Source of the DNA: Streptomyces luteolifulvus
GTDB lineage: Bacteria; Actinomycetota; Actinomycetes; Streptomycetales; Streptomycetaceae
NCBI RefSeq assembly: GCF_008806595.1
Contig: NZ_VZRB01000010.1
Location: 124,001 to 188,000, forward strand
Reading direction: 5' to 3'
DNA length: 64,000 nt
Position numbers and translations under genes: made by a program. The notes beneath the pieces were generated by a model. The model worked only from the letters and a program-made list of their open reading frames with translations, was not told the DNA's origin and did no database searches. The first letter of the stretch is position 1. Every line of letters begins with the position of its first letter. Below, piece after piece: positions 18,050-25,990 of this stretch.

Positions 18050-19663
18050 ATGACGGACGCGCAGGCCCCGGCCAAGACCGGCACGAATCCTCTCGCCCCC
18101 GCCCCGGAGGGCGCCCGTACCGCCGCCGACGTGGTGACGCCCGAGCTGGTCGCGCAGCTGACCAAGGGCGTGGCCGGCTCCGGCCGGACCGCCAACCACA
18201 CGCCGTTCACCGGCGAGAAGCTGGCCGACCTGCCCGAGTCGACGCCTCAGGACGTGCAGAAGGCCTTCGACGCGGCCCGGGCCGCGCAGGCCGTCTGGGC
18301 GCAGACTCCCGTACGGCAGCGCGCCGCCGTCCTCCTCCGCTTCCACGACCTGGTGCTGGAACGCCAGGCCGAGGTCCTCGACCTGATCCAGCTGGAGACC
18401 GGCAAGGCCCGCCTGCACGCCCACGAGGAGGTCCAGGCCGTCGCGGTCGCGGCCCGCCACTACGGCCGCAGGGCCGCCGCCTACCTGAAGCCGAAGCGTC
18501 ACGCGGGCGCGATGCCGACCCTCACCCGTGTCACCGAACTGCGCCACCCGCGCGGGGTCGTCGGCCAGATCGCTCCCTGGAACTACCCCCTCGAGTTGTC
18601 GGTCGGCGACGCGCTCCCCGCCTTCGTCGCGGGCAACGCGGTCGTCATGAAGCCGGACACGGAGACCTGTCTGACGGCCCTGTGGGCGCGCGACCTCCTC
18701 GTCGAGGCCGGGCTGCCCGCCGACGTCTTCCAGGTCGTCCTCGGGGAGGGTCCCGTCGTGGGCCCCGAGATCGTCCAGCACGCCGACTACGTCTCCTTCA
18801 CGGGCTCCACGCGCACCGGCCGCGAGGTCGCGCGGGGCGCCGCCGCCCGGCTGGTCGGCGTCTCCCTCGAACTCGGCGGCAAGAACGCCATGCTGGTGCT
18901 CGAGGACGCCGACATCGAGAAGGCGGCCGCGGGCGCGGTCCGCGCCTGCTTCTCCTCCGCCGGCCAACTCTGCATCTCCATCGAGCGGTTGTACGTCCAC
19001 GAGTCGATCGCGGACGCCTTCCTGGAGCGCTTCGCCGCCCGCACGCGCGCGATGCGGCTCGGCACGTCCCTGGCGTACGGCGCCGACATGGGCTCGCTGG
19101 TGGGCGAGCGCCAGCTGGAGACGGTCACCCGGCACGTGGAGGAGGCGGTCGCGAAGGGCGCCAAGCTCGTCGCGGGCGGGGTCGCCCGCCCGGACATCGG
19201 CCCGTACTTCTTCGAGCCGACCATCCTCGACGGCGTGGCGGCCCCCATGTCCGTCTGCGCGGAGGAGACCTTCGGCCCGGTCGTCTCGATCTACCGCTTC
19301 AGGACCGAGGACGAGGCGGTCGAACTCGCCAACTCCACGCCGTACGGCCTGAACTCCTCCGTGTGGACAAAGGACGGCCCGCGCGGCCGCGAGGTCGCGG
19401 CGCGCCTGCGCACCGGCACGGTCAACGTCAACGAGGGCTACGCCCCCGCGTACGGCAGCGTCCAGTCGCCCATGGGCGGCATGAAGGACTCCGGCCTCGG
19501 CCGCCGCCACGGCTCCGAGGGCATCCTCAAGTACACGGAGGCGCAGACGGTGGCCCAGCAGCGCCTGCTGCCGATGGCCCCGTCGCTGGGCATGGACGAC
19601 GAGAAGTACGCACAGTTCATGAGCCGCAGCCTCCGGCTGATGAAGGCATTCCGGTTCAGATAG
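18050..19663 (+). CDS. NAD(P)-dependent succinic-semialdehyde-type aldehyde dehydrogenase
   Basis: A 537-residue aldehyde dehydrogenase. Visible motifs are IAPWNYPLEL (cofactor pocket), FTGSTRTGREV, the general-base motif ELGGKN, the nucleophile in SSAGQLCIS (catalytic Cys) and EETFGPVV. The sequence resembles the actinobacterial GabD2/succinic semialdehyde dehydrogenase subgroup; betaine-aldehyde annotation is also common for close relatives, so the substrate is uncertain. There is no clear SD before the ATG at 18050. A TACCCT-like hexamer 8-13 bp upstream leaves a leaderless mRNA possible. The GMC oxidase gene follows 72 bp downstream, suggesting an alcohol-to-aldehyde-to-acid pathway. Confidence 0.88.
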   Translation: MTDAQAPAKTGTNPLAPAPEGARTAADVVTPELVAQLTKGVAGSGRTANHTPFTGEKLADLPESTPQDVQKAFDAARAAQAVWAQTPVRQRAAVLLRFHDLVLERQAEVLDLIQLETGKARLHAHEEVQAVAVAARHYGRRAAAYLKPKRHAGAMPTLTRVTELRHPRGVVGQIAPWNYPLELSVGDALPAFVAGNAVVMKPDTETCLTALWARDLLVEAGLPADVFQVVLGEGPVVGPEIVQHADYVSFTGSTRTGREVARGAAARLVGVSLELGGKNAMLVLEDADIEKAAAGAVRACFSSAGQLCISIERLYVHESIADAFLERFAARTRAMRLGTSLAYGADMGSLVGERQLETVTRHVEEAVAKGAKLVAGGVARPDIGPYFFEPTILDGVAAPMSVCAEETFGPVVSIYRFRTEDEAVELANSTPYGLNSSVWTKDGPRGREVAARLRTGTVNVNEGYAPAYGSVQSPMGGMKDSGLGRRHGSEGILKYTEAQTVAQQRLLPMAPSLGMDDEKYAQFMSRSLRLMKAFRFR

Positions 19664-19735
19664 GCGCGTCCCCGAAACGGAGAACCGCGCGATCCACTAC
19701 GGACAACCCGCACGCACGCTCAACGAGGAGAACAC

Positions 19736-21514
19736 GTGCCCCAGGACGCTTACGACTACGACGTCATCGTCGTCGGCTCCGGATTCGGCGGCTCCGTCAC
19801 GGCCCTGCGCCTGACGGAGAAGGGCTACAACGTCGGCGTCCTGGAAGCGGGTCGCCGCTTCACCCCCGGCACGCTCCCCAAGAACTCCTGGGACCTGAAG
19901 AACTACCTGTGGGCCCCCAGGCTCGGCCTGTACGGAATCCAGCGCATCCACCTGCTGGGCAATGTGATGGTGCTGGCGGGAGCCGGCGTGGGCGGCGGCT
20001 CCCTCAACTACGCCAACACCCTCTACGTACCGCCGAAGCCCTTCTTCGAGGACCCGCAGTGGCGTGACATCACCGACTGGCAGGAGGAGCTGGAGCCGTA
20101 CTACGACCAGGCCCGGCGCATGCTCGGCGTACGGCTCAACCCGACGATGACCCCGTCCGACGTCCATCTGAAGGCGGCCGCCCAGCGGATGGGCGTAGGG
20201 GACACCTTCCACATGGCGCCGGTGGGCGTCTTCTTCGGGGACGGGAAGGACGCCGGCGGAGAGACGAAGGTGAAGCCGGGCGATCAGGTTCCCGACCCCT
20301 ACTTCGGCGGCGCGGGCCCGTCCCGCAAGGCCTGCACGGAGTGCGGCGAGTGCATGACCGGCTGCCGGCACGGCGCGAAGAACACCCTGAACGAGAACTA
20401 CCTCTACCTCGCCGAGAAGGCGGGCGCGGTGGTGCACCCGCTCACCACGGTGGTGTCGATCACGGAGGACTCGCAGGGCGGCTACGCGGTCACCACCCTC
20501 CCCACCGACGACCGCCGCAAGGCGAAGAGCAGGGTCTTCAAGGCCCGCCGCGTCGTCCTCGCCGCCGGGACCTACGGCACCCAGACGCTGCTGCACCGTA
20601 TGAAGGCGAACGGCCGGCTGCCGTACCTCTCGGACCGGCTGGGCGAACTGACCCGCACCAACTCCGAGGCGGTGGTCGGCGCCCAGACCGACAACCGGCG
20701 CTACCGCAGGGCCACCGGCGCGCCGAAGGCCGACTTCACACGCGGCGTCGCCATCACGTCCTCGATCCACCCCGACGAGAACACCCATATCGAGCCGGTC
20801 CGCTACGGCAAGGGGTCCAACGCGATGGGCGGCCTGTCGATCCTCCAGGTCCCGTACGCGGAGGGCACGTCGAGGATCGCCGCCTGGCTGCGGAACGCCG
20901 CACGTCACCCCATCCTGGTCATGCGCTCCCTCTCCAACCGCCGCTGGTCCGAGCGGACCATCATCGGCCTGGTGATGCAGTCCCTGGACAACTCCCTGAC
21001 GACGTACCTGAAGCCGGACGGAGTGGGCAAGGGGCTGCTGACGGCCCGCCAGGGCCACGGCTCTCCGAACCCCAAGCAGATCAGGGCGGCCTCGGAGGGC
21101 GCGTCGGCCATCGCCGCCGAGATCAACGGCTTCGCCGGCTCCAACGTCGGCGAACTGATGGGCACCCCGCTCACCGCGCACTTCCTCGGCGGCTGCCCGA
21201 TCGGTGCCGACCGCGACACCGGCGTCATCGACCCGTACCACCGTCTGTACGGCCACCCCGGCATCTCGGTCGTCGACGGTGCCGCGGTCTCGGCCAACCT
21301 GGGAGTCAACCCGTCCCTGACGATCACCGCGCAGGCCGAGCGTGCGATGTCGTACTGGCCCAACAAGGGCGAGACGGACCCGAGGCCGGCCCAGGGCGAG
21401 ACGTACGAGCGCCTGAAGCCGATCGAGCCGAGGACGCCGGCCGTGCCCGCGGAGGCGTTCGGCGCACTCAGGCTGCCGTTCCTGGGGATGCCGGCGGTGC
21501 CGCCGAAGAAGTAG
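19736..21514 (+). CDS. GMC-family FAD oxidoreductase with Cys cluster
   Basis: A 592-residue flavoprotein. The N-terminal ADP-binding motif VGSGFGGSVTALRL and the C-terminal LGVNPSLTITAQAERAM with GGCPIG are typical of the GMC and cholesterol-oxidase-like group. An internal ACTECGECMTGCRHGAKNTLNENYL gives C-x2-C-x2-C-x3-C (residues about 200-212), a pattern that could bind an Fe-S centre and feed electrons to a partner rather than O2. The GTG start has GAGGAG 5 bp upstream. It probably oxidises an alcohol or sterol-like substrate and passes the product to the upstream aldehyde dehydrogenase. The exact substrate is unknown. Confidence 0.85.
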   Translation: MPQDAYDYDVIVVGSGFGGSVTALRLTEKGYNVGVLEAGRRFTPGTLPKNSWDLKNYLWAPRLGLYGIQRIHLLGNVMVLAGAGVGGGSLNYANTLYVPPKPFFEDPQWRDITDWQEELEPYYDQARRMLGVRLNPTMTPSDVHLKAAAQRMGVGDTFHMAPVGVFFGDGKDAGGETKVKPGDQVPDPYFGGAGPSRKACTECGECMTGCRHGAKNTLNENYLYLAEKAGAVVHPLTTVVSITEDSQGGYAVTTLPTDDRRKAKSRVFKARRVVLAAGTYGTQTLLHRMKANGRLPYLSDRLGELTRTNSEAVVGAQTDNRRYRRATGAPKADFTRGVAITSSIHPDENTHIEPVRYGKGSNAMGGLSILQVPYAEGTSRIAAWLRNAARHPILVMRSLSNRRWSERTIIGLVMQSLDNSLTTYLKPDGVGKGLLTARQGHGSPNPKQIRAASEGASAIAAEINGFAGSNVGELMGTPLTAHFLGGCPIGADRDTGVIDPYHRLYGHPGISVVDGAAVSANLGVNPSLTITAQAERAMSYWPNKGETDPRPAQGETYERLKPIEPRTPAVPAEAFGALRLPFLGMPAVPPKK

Positions 21515-21532
21515 GCGCGATCCGTACCCAGC

Positions 21533-21572
21533 GAGAAGGACCCGCACCCCCCTCCGAGTGCAGGTCCTTCTC
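21533..21572 (+). terminator. Terminator after the GMC oxidase gene
   Basis: A stem of 10 bp (GAGAAGGACC/GGTCCTTCTC), a 1x1 mismatch, then 4 bp (GCAC/GTGC), 19 bp past the stop codon. Confidence 0.75.
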
Positions 21573-21606
21573 CATGGGCGCAGGTGTGGCCCTTGGGTTG
21601 TCTGGT

Positions 21607-21752
21607 TTGATCCGTGACGACTGTGAATGGTTGCACCGACATTCACAGAATTTTTTGTGTGTCCCGCGCCACATACGTTCTCCACGTGGCTCGGGACACA
21701 TCGCGGGCATGCGAAGGGCCCCGCGGGACGGAGCCGCGGGGCCCTTCTTTCG
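21607..21752 (+). ncRNA. Candidate structured small RNA or hairpin array
   Basis: Three hairpins follow one another on the + strand. The first is CTGTGAATG/CATTCACAG (21621-21648) followed by AATTTTTT, an intrinsic-terminator shape rare in such a GC-rich genome. The second is a 9+5-bp stem (TGTGTCCCG/CGGGACACA enclosing GCCAC/GTGGC) at 21658-21700. The third is a 14-bp stem (GAAGGGCCCCGCGG/CCGCGGGGCCCTTC) at 21713-21747 followed by TTT. The T-rich tails give + strand polarity. It could be a small RNA ending at hairpin 3, or just stacked terminators. No known RNA family was recognised. Confidence 0.4.
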
Positions 21753-22154
21753 TCAGCACCGACGTCAGGGCAGCGCCGGTGCCTGGAAGCGGCGCCGGGG
21801 GGTTGCGCCGCTAGCCCGGGTGCCACGGTCGGCTCCCCGGCGCACTCGGGGCGCTCGGATGGTCTCGACCTGTGGCGATGGGGCTGTGCAATGCAGTGGT
21901 AATGGTGCTCCGCCGGCCGGCCCCGGGCGTCCCCGGAGCCGACCGTTCTCTTGTGTGACCGGGCTGCTGTCCCCTGCCGTCCGGCCACGTGACTGGAGCG
22001 AGGTCCCACGACGCACGGCACGATCCGTCCGTCTCATCACCCCAGCGAGCCACGCGTGGTTCTTCGGGCCCGCCCCTGGCTGGCACGGACACCGGGACCA
22101 ACGAAGGGGTTCGTACGGCGGTCACGCGCCGTACGGGTGAGAGGCGGACCGAAC

Positions 22155-22445
22155 TCAGATACGGCCCCGGCACAGTTCGAGGAGCGTCATGGCAAGGGCC
22201 GTACCGGGCTTGCCCAGCGCTTCCCTGTAGTGGCCGAGAACCTGCATCTCGCGGGAGAGGTTCACGCGCCGGCCGCCGGAGCCGATCCGTGCTTCCTGTA
22301 TGACGGCCGAAACGGCCATCCGTTCCTGGACGAGGCCGATGATCCGGTCGTCCAGCGCGTCGATGCGTTCACGGGCGTCACTGATCACCTCGGCGGCCTC
22401 GGGGTTGCGGGCGCCGGTCTTCTCCGTCGTTCTGCTGGCGGTCAT
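22155..22445 (-). CDS. AroQ-class chorismate mutase
   Basis: A 96-residue all-helical chorismate mutase of the AroQ type, converting chorismate to prephenate for Phe and Tyr synthesis. The conserved first helix ERIDALDDRIIGLVQERMAVS, the basic loop RIGSGGRRVNLSRE and the final helix ALAMTLLELCRGRI match the family, and the length is normal for the stand-alone form. The ATG at 22445 has GAGGAG 8 bp upstream. The gene sits behind an unusual leader (22446-22680) with a short aromatic-codon peptide and a strong hairpin, suggesting feedback by attenuation. Confidence 0.9.
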   Translation of the reverse strand: MTASRTTEKTGARNPEAAEVISDARERIDALDDRIIGLVQERMAVSAVIQEARIGSGGRRVNLSREMQVLGHYREALGKPGTALAMTLLELCRGRI

Positions 22446-22510
22446 GTCTTCGGGCTCCTCATCGGATCGGTTCGGATGCGGTGCCCCGGAGCGGCATGAC
22501 CCGGGAACGA

Positions 22511-22545
22511 CAGGCGCCCCGGGCCTTGTCGGCCCGGGGCGCCTG
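22511..22545 (-). terminator. Perfect 15-bp hairpin in the chorismate mutase leader
   Basis: CAGGCGCCCCGGGCC and GGCCCGGGGCGCCTG are perfectly complementary around a 5-nt loop, 66 bp before the chorismate mutase start on its own transcript. Its position between leader peptide and gene suits an attenuator. The downstream T-richness is weak (TCGTT), as is usual in Streptomyces. Confidence 0.7.
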
Positions 22546-22575
22546 GGAAGTGGCTTGTCAGGAGCTCAAGCAGCA

Positions 22576-22638
22576 CTACCTATGGCAGCCGGCGGGCCGG
22601 GTGCCATAGGTAAAGAGGAAGGTCGGGTGCTTGAGCAT
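22576..22638 (-). CDS. Candidate 20-residue leader peptide with Phe/Tyr codons
   Basis: ATG at 22638 to TAG at 22576-22578 encodes MLKHPTFLFTYGTRPAGCHR. It contains Phe-Leu-Phe-Thr-Tyr at codons 7-11, and uses TTT and TAT, both very rare in this genome. A CATACT/TTGGCC promoter pair would start the RNA at the A of the ATG, making it leaderless. Its frame differs from the longer overlapping minus-strand open frame, which has no support. It is the likely sensor of charged tRNA-Phe/Tyr for the chorismate mutase gene. Confidence 0.5.
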   Translation of the reverse strand: MLKHPTFLFTYGTRPAGCHR

Positions 22639-22644
22639 GGGGCC

Positions 22645-22673
22645 AGTATGCCGGGGTGACGGATGGTGGCCAA
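22645..22673 (-). promoter_or_regulatory. Predicted promoter of the chorismate mutase leader
   Basis: On the minus strand, TTGGCC (22673-22668), a 17-bp spacer and CATACT (22650-22645). The predicted +1, seven bases on, is 22638, the A of the leader-peptide ATG. Confidence 0.45.
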
Positions 22674-22826
22674 CGCAGTTCGCATCCTGAGACGGAGGTT
22701 TTCGCTGCCGTTCACCGCGATGTCAGCCCGTCCGGCGTTCGAGGACGAGGTTCGCTCAGGGACGTAGCGGGGGTCCGGGGGCGGCAGCCTCCGGCAGCGA
22801 GGGGACGTCACCCCCGCCCACCTCGG

Positions 22827-22832
22827 TAGAAT
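22827..22832 (+). promoter_or_regulatory. Possible -10 element for guaA
   Basis: TAGAAT, a near-consensus -10 hexamer, lies 42 bp before the guaA start. No good -35 is visible at 16-19 bp. Confidence 0.3.
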
Positions 22833-22873
22833 CGGCTAGCACAGAACTCCGCCCAGCCGCCGGAAGGCAACCC

Positions 22874-24454
22874 GTGTCATCAGCGACTTCCGCTGCCGCC
22901 GCCCCCGACACCGTCCTGGTCGTCGACTTCGGTGCGCAGTACGCCCAGCTCATCGCCCGTCGCGTCCGCGAGGCCCGGGTCTACAGCGAGATCGTGCCGA
23001 GCACCATGCCGGTCGCGGAGATGCTCGCCAAGAACCCAGCGGCGATCATCCTCTCCGGCGGCCCCTCCTCGGTGTACGCCAAGGGTGCCCCCCGCCTCGA
23101 GCGCGAGCTCTTCGAGTCCGGCGTCCCGATCTTCGGCATGTGCTACGGCTTCCAGCTGATGGCGCAGTCCCTGGGCGGCACCGTCGACAACACCGGCGCC
23201 CGCGAATACGGCCGTACGCCGCTGCACGTCTCGAAGTCGGGCTCCACCCTCTTCGAGGGCACGCCGGACGAGCAGTCGGTGTGGATGTCGCACGGCGACG
23301 CCTGCTCCGCCGCCCCCGAGGGCTTCACCGTCACGGCCTCCACGGACGTCGTCCCGGTCGCCGCCTTCGAGAACGACCAGAAGAAGCTGTACGGCGTCCA
23401 GTACCACCCCGAGGTCATGCACTCCACGCACGGCCAGCAGGTCCTGGAACACTTCCTCTACCGCGGCGCGGGCCTCACCCCCTCCTGGACCACGGGCAAT
23501 GTGATCGAGGAGCAGGTCGCCCTGATCCGTGAACAGGTCGGCGACAAGCGCGCGATCTGCGGTCTGTCGGGCGGCGTGGACTCCGCCGTCGCCGCGGCCC
23601 TGGTCCAGAAGGCCATCGGCTCCCAGCTGACCTGCGTGTACGTCGACCACGGCCTGATGCGCAAGGGCGAGACCGAGCAGGTCGAGAAGGACTTCGTCGC
23701 GGCGACCGGCGTGCAGCTGAAGGTCGTCGACGCGGAGGAGCGCTTCCTCACCGCCCTCAAGGGGGTCTCGGACCCCGAGGAGAAGCGGAAGATCATCGGC
23801 CGGGAGTTCATCCGGGTCTTCGAGCAGGCGCAGGCGGAGATCATCGCGGACGAGGGGCCCGCGGTCGAGTTCCTCGTCCAGGGCACGCTCTACCCGGACG
23901 TGGTCGAGTCCGGTGGCGGCACCGGCACCGCCAACATCAAGTCCCACCACAACGTGGGCGGGCTGCCCGAGGACCTCGAGTTCCGGCTGATCGAGCCGCT
24001 GCGCAAGCTGTTCAAGGACGAGGTCCGCATGGTCGGCCAGGAGCTCGGCCTGCCGGAGGAGATCGTCCAGCGCCAGCCGTTCCCCGGCCCCGGCCTCGGC
24101 ATCCGTATCGTCGGCGAGGTCACCAAGGACCGCCTCGACCTGCTGCGCGACGCCGACGCGATCGCCCGCGAGGAGCTGACGGCGGCCGGCCTCGACCGCG
24201 ACATCTGGCAGTGCCCGGTGGTCCTGCTCGCGGACGTCCGCAGCGTCGGCGTCCAGGGCGACGGCCGCACCTACGGCCACCCCGTCGTTCTGCGTCCGGT
24301 CTCCTCCGAGGACGCCATGACGGCCGACTGGTCACGTCTGCCGTACGACGTCCTCGCGAAGATCTCGACCCGGATCACCAACGAGGTCGCCGACGTCAAC
24401 CGGGTCGTCCTCGATGTGACCTCGAAGCCGCCGGGGACCATCGAGTGGGAGTGA
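22874..24454 (+). CDS. guaA: GMP synthase (glutamine-hydrolysing) GuaA
   Basis: A 526-residue two-domain enzyme converting XMP to GMP with ATP and glutamine. The N-terminal class I glutaminase has the nucleophile in GMCYGFQLMA and His-Glu in YHPEVMHS. The ATP pyrophosphatase domain has the P-loop SGGVDSAVAAAL. The C-terminal dimerisation domain ends with the conserved TSKPPGTIEWE. The GTG at 22874 has GGAAGG 6 bp upstream. It belongs to the same purine theme as guaB3 and purNH in this window. The stop codon lies inside a terminator hairpin. Confidence 0.97.
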   Translation: MSSATSAAAAPDTVLVVDFGAQYAQLIARRVREARVYSEIVPSTMPVAEMLAKNPAAIILSGGPSSVYAKGAPRLERELFESGVPIFGMCYGFQLMAQSLGGTVDNTGAREYGRTPLHVSKSGSTLFEGTPDEQSVWMSHGDACSAAPEGFTVTASTDVVPVAAFENDQKKLYGVQYHPEVMHSTHGQQVLEHFLYRGAGLTPSWTTGNVIEEQVALIREQVGDKRAICGLSGGVDSAVAAALVQKAIGSQLTCVYVDHGLMRKGETEQVEKDFVAATGVQLKVVDAEERFLTALKGVSDPEEKRKIIGREFIRVFEQAQAEIIADEGPAVEFLVQGTLYPDVVESGGGTGTANIKSHHNVGGLPEDLEFRLIEPLRKLFKDEVRMVGQELGLPEEIVQRQPFPGPGLGIRIVGEVTKDRLDLLRDADAIAREELTAAGLDRDIWQCPVVLLADVRSVGVQGDGRTYGHPVVLRPVSSEDAMTADWSRLPYDVLAKISTRITNEVADVNRVVLDVTSKPPGTIEWE

Positions 24455-24469
24455 GCCCTGCCGGGCTCA
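24452..24469. terminator. Terminator embedding the guaA stop codon
   Basis: TGAGCCC/GGGCTCA with loop TGCC. The first arm starts with the guaA TGA, and the second arm overlaps the end of the converging PNPOx-like gene. Confidence 0.6.
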
Positions 24470-24961
24470 GGTCCGTCTGAGCGCGCGCACCGGCGCTCCG
24501 GGCTTCCAGACCTCGACGACCAGGTACGTGTCGTCCTCGACGGAGGTCCGTACGACCTCCGTCAGCTCGGTGCGGAAGAGGTGGAACGGCTCCGGCGGTT
24601 CCACCTCTTTCCTGTACGCGGCCTTCACCCGCGCATCGTCGACCTCGACGGCCCGCCCGCTGACCCGCACGTCCCCGCCGCCCATGCCGGTGCCCTCCCC
24701 GGGGTTCGCCTGGAGCGCGAAGCGCGGGTCGCGGCGCAGGTCGAAGGCCTTGAGCGAGTCCGGCATCATGCCGAGCCACAGCTCGCCGTCCAGGAACCGC
24801 ACCTCCAGCCCGGTCGTGCGGGGCGAGCCGTCCTTGCGAAGGGTCGCGAGGACGTGGTGCGTGAAGGCACCGAAGCGCTCTTCGACGGTTCTGGCGAGAT
24901 CAGGCGCGGCGGCGACGAAGGCTGCCCAGTTCGTACGGCCCATACGACTCGTATGACTCAT
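24467..24961 (-). CDS. Pyridoxamine 5'-phosphate oxidase-like flavin/F420-binding family protein
   Basis: A 164-residue split-barrel protein. HHVLATLRKDGSPRTTGLEVRFLDGELWLGM is the typical first half of the PNPOx-like fold, and DVRVSGRAVEVDD follows. Such actinobacterial proteins bind FMN or F420 and reduce or bind varied small molecules; true PNPOx activity cannot be claimed. Two ATGs are possible (24961 and 24943). Both lie in a pair of overlapping palindromes (24941-24964) and neither has a good SD, so a leaderless, operator-controlled transcript is plausible. It is convergent with guaA. Confidence 0.78.
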   Translation of the reverse strand: MSHTSRMGRTNWAAFVAAAPDLARTVEERFGAFTHHVLATLRKDGSPRTTGLEVRFLDGELWLGMMPDSLKAFDLRRDPRFALQANPGEGTGMGGGDVRVSGRAVEVDDARVKAAYRKEVEPPEPFHLFRTELTEVVRTSVEDDTYLVVEVWKPGAPVRALRRT

Positions 24962-24964
24962 ACG
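24941..24964. promoter_or_regulatory. Overlapping palindromes across the start of the PNPOx-like gene
   Basis: CATACGA-C-TCGTATG (24941-24955) overlaps CGTATG-ACT-CATACG (24950-24964). Both candidate start codons lie within. The symmetry suggests an autoregulatory or repressor binding site. Confidence 0.4.
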
Positions 24965-25132
24965 ACGAGTCTCGCGCCCCTACCCGACATCTTCTGTCCG
25001 GTAATCGGGTGGTCGGCCGGCCGGCGTTGTCGCATCTGCGTTGCGCACGTCATCTTTGCATAACATCCCTGTCCTCCTTCGCTGACCGACGGTAACTTCC
25101 GCCCGTAAAGCAATCCCAGTGCTGGAGGACCT

Positions 25133-25927
25133 ATGCACGGGCCCACCCCACCGCTGCCGCTGCCCAGCGACCAGCTGCAGTTCGCCATGCCGCCGATGCA
25201 CGACTCGGTCGACGACGAGCGCCGCCACCGCAGGGAGCGGCTCGCGGGCGCGCTGCGGATCTTCGGGCGACTCGGCTTCGAGGACGGGGTCTCGGGGCAC
25301 ATCACCGCGCGCGACCCGGAGTTCAGCGACTGCTTCTGGGTCAACCCCTTCGGCATGCCGTTCAAGCACGTCACCGTGAGCGACCTGGTCCTCGCCAACG
25401 CGGACGGGCAGGTGATCGAGGGTCGCTACCACGTCAACCAGGCCGCGTTCACCGTGCATGTCCAGGTCCACGCGGCCCGTCCGGACGTCGTCGCGGTCGC
25501 CCACTGCCACTCGGTGCACGGCCGGGCGCTGTCCGCGCTCGGCGATCTGCTGGACCCGCTCACCCAGGAGAGCTGCGCCTTCTACGAGGATCACAGTCTC
25601 TACGACGCCTACACCGGCGTCGCCGTCGACGCGGAGGAAGGGCGGCGGATCGCGACCGCGCTCGGCTCGCGCAAGGCGGTCGTGCTGCGCAACCACGGGC
25701 TGCTGACGGTCGGCGACTCGGTGGACGCCGCGGCCTGGTGGTTCGTGTCCATGGAACGCTCCTGCCAGGTGCAGCTGATGGCGAAGGCGGCCGGCCGGCC
25801 CCTCCTCATCGACCACAAGGCGGCGGTGGCGACCCGGGAGCAGCTGGGCGGGGACCTGGTCGCGTGGATCAACTACCAGCCCATGTGGCAGGACATCAGC
25901 CGCAGCGAGCCGGACCTTCTCAGCTGA
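25133..25927 (+). CDS. Class II aldolase/adducin-domain protein
   Basis: A 264-residue protein of the class II aldolase (AraD/FucA/adducin) fold. Zinc-ligand motifs are visible in VAHCHSVHGRALS (two His) and RNHGLLTVG. The family includes sugar-phosphate aldolases, epimerases and decarboxylases. The N-terminal RRHRRERLAGALRIFGRLGFEDGVSGHITAR is standard. The substrate cannot be deduced. The ATG at 25133 has GGAGG at good spacing. It is transcribed divergently from the PNPOx-like gene, with 171 bp between. Confidence 0.85.
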   Translation: MHGPTPPLPLPSDQLQFAMPPMHDSVDDERRHRRERLAGALRIFGRLGFEDGVSGHITARDPEFSDCFWVNPFGMPFKHVTVSDLVLANADGQVIEGRYHVNQAAFTVHVQVHAARPDVVAVAHCHSVHGRALSALGDLLDPLTQESCAFYEDHSLYDAYTGVAVDAEEGRRIATALGSRKAVVLRNHGLLTVGDSVDAAAWWFVSMERSCQVQLMAKAAGRPLLIDHKAAVATREQLGGDLVAWINYQPMWQDISRSEPDLLS

Positions 25928-25990
25928 GGGGGCCGGATCTGCTCAGTTCAGGGAGCCGGATCTGCTCGGCTGAGCGAGCCGCCCGAGGTG

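Larger units (their letters stand above)
21515..22154. other. 640-bp intergenic region
   Basis: The left third is a dense hairpin array, listed separately. From about 21755 to 22154 I see no convincing ORF, SD or hairpin. Several GC-biased open frames on both strands lack ribosome-binding sites. Confidence 0.5.
22446..22638 (-). promoter_or_regulatory. Chorismate mutase leader with attenuator-like structure
   Basis: Reading leftwards: a 20-codon peptide ORF (22638-22576), an outer stem GCTCAAGCA/TGCTTGAGC (22636-22628 with 22572-22564), an inner stem ACCTATGGCA/TGCCATAGGT (22611-22602 with 22587-22578) capped by CCGG/CCGG, then a 15-bp terminator (22545-22511), then the aroQ SD. A 7-nt segment of the peptide ORF (22599-22593, CGGCCCG) is complementary to CGGGCCG at 22536-22530 in the terminator's first arm, allowing an antiterminator. 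The arrangement is that of amino-acid-sensing attenuation. Confidence 0.55.

Noticed and set aside
22566..22811. 81-residue minus-strand open frame upstream of the chorismate mutase gene
   Set aside because: It has no SD, runs through the predicted promoter and the leader hairpins, and is in a different frame from the better supported 20-codon leader peptide.
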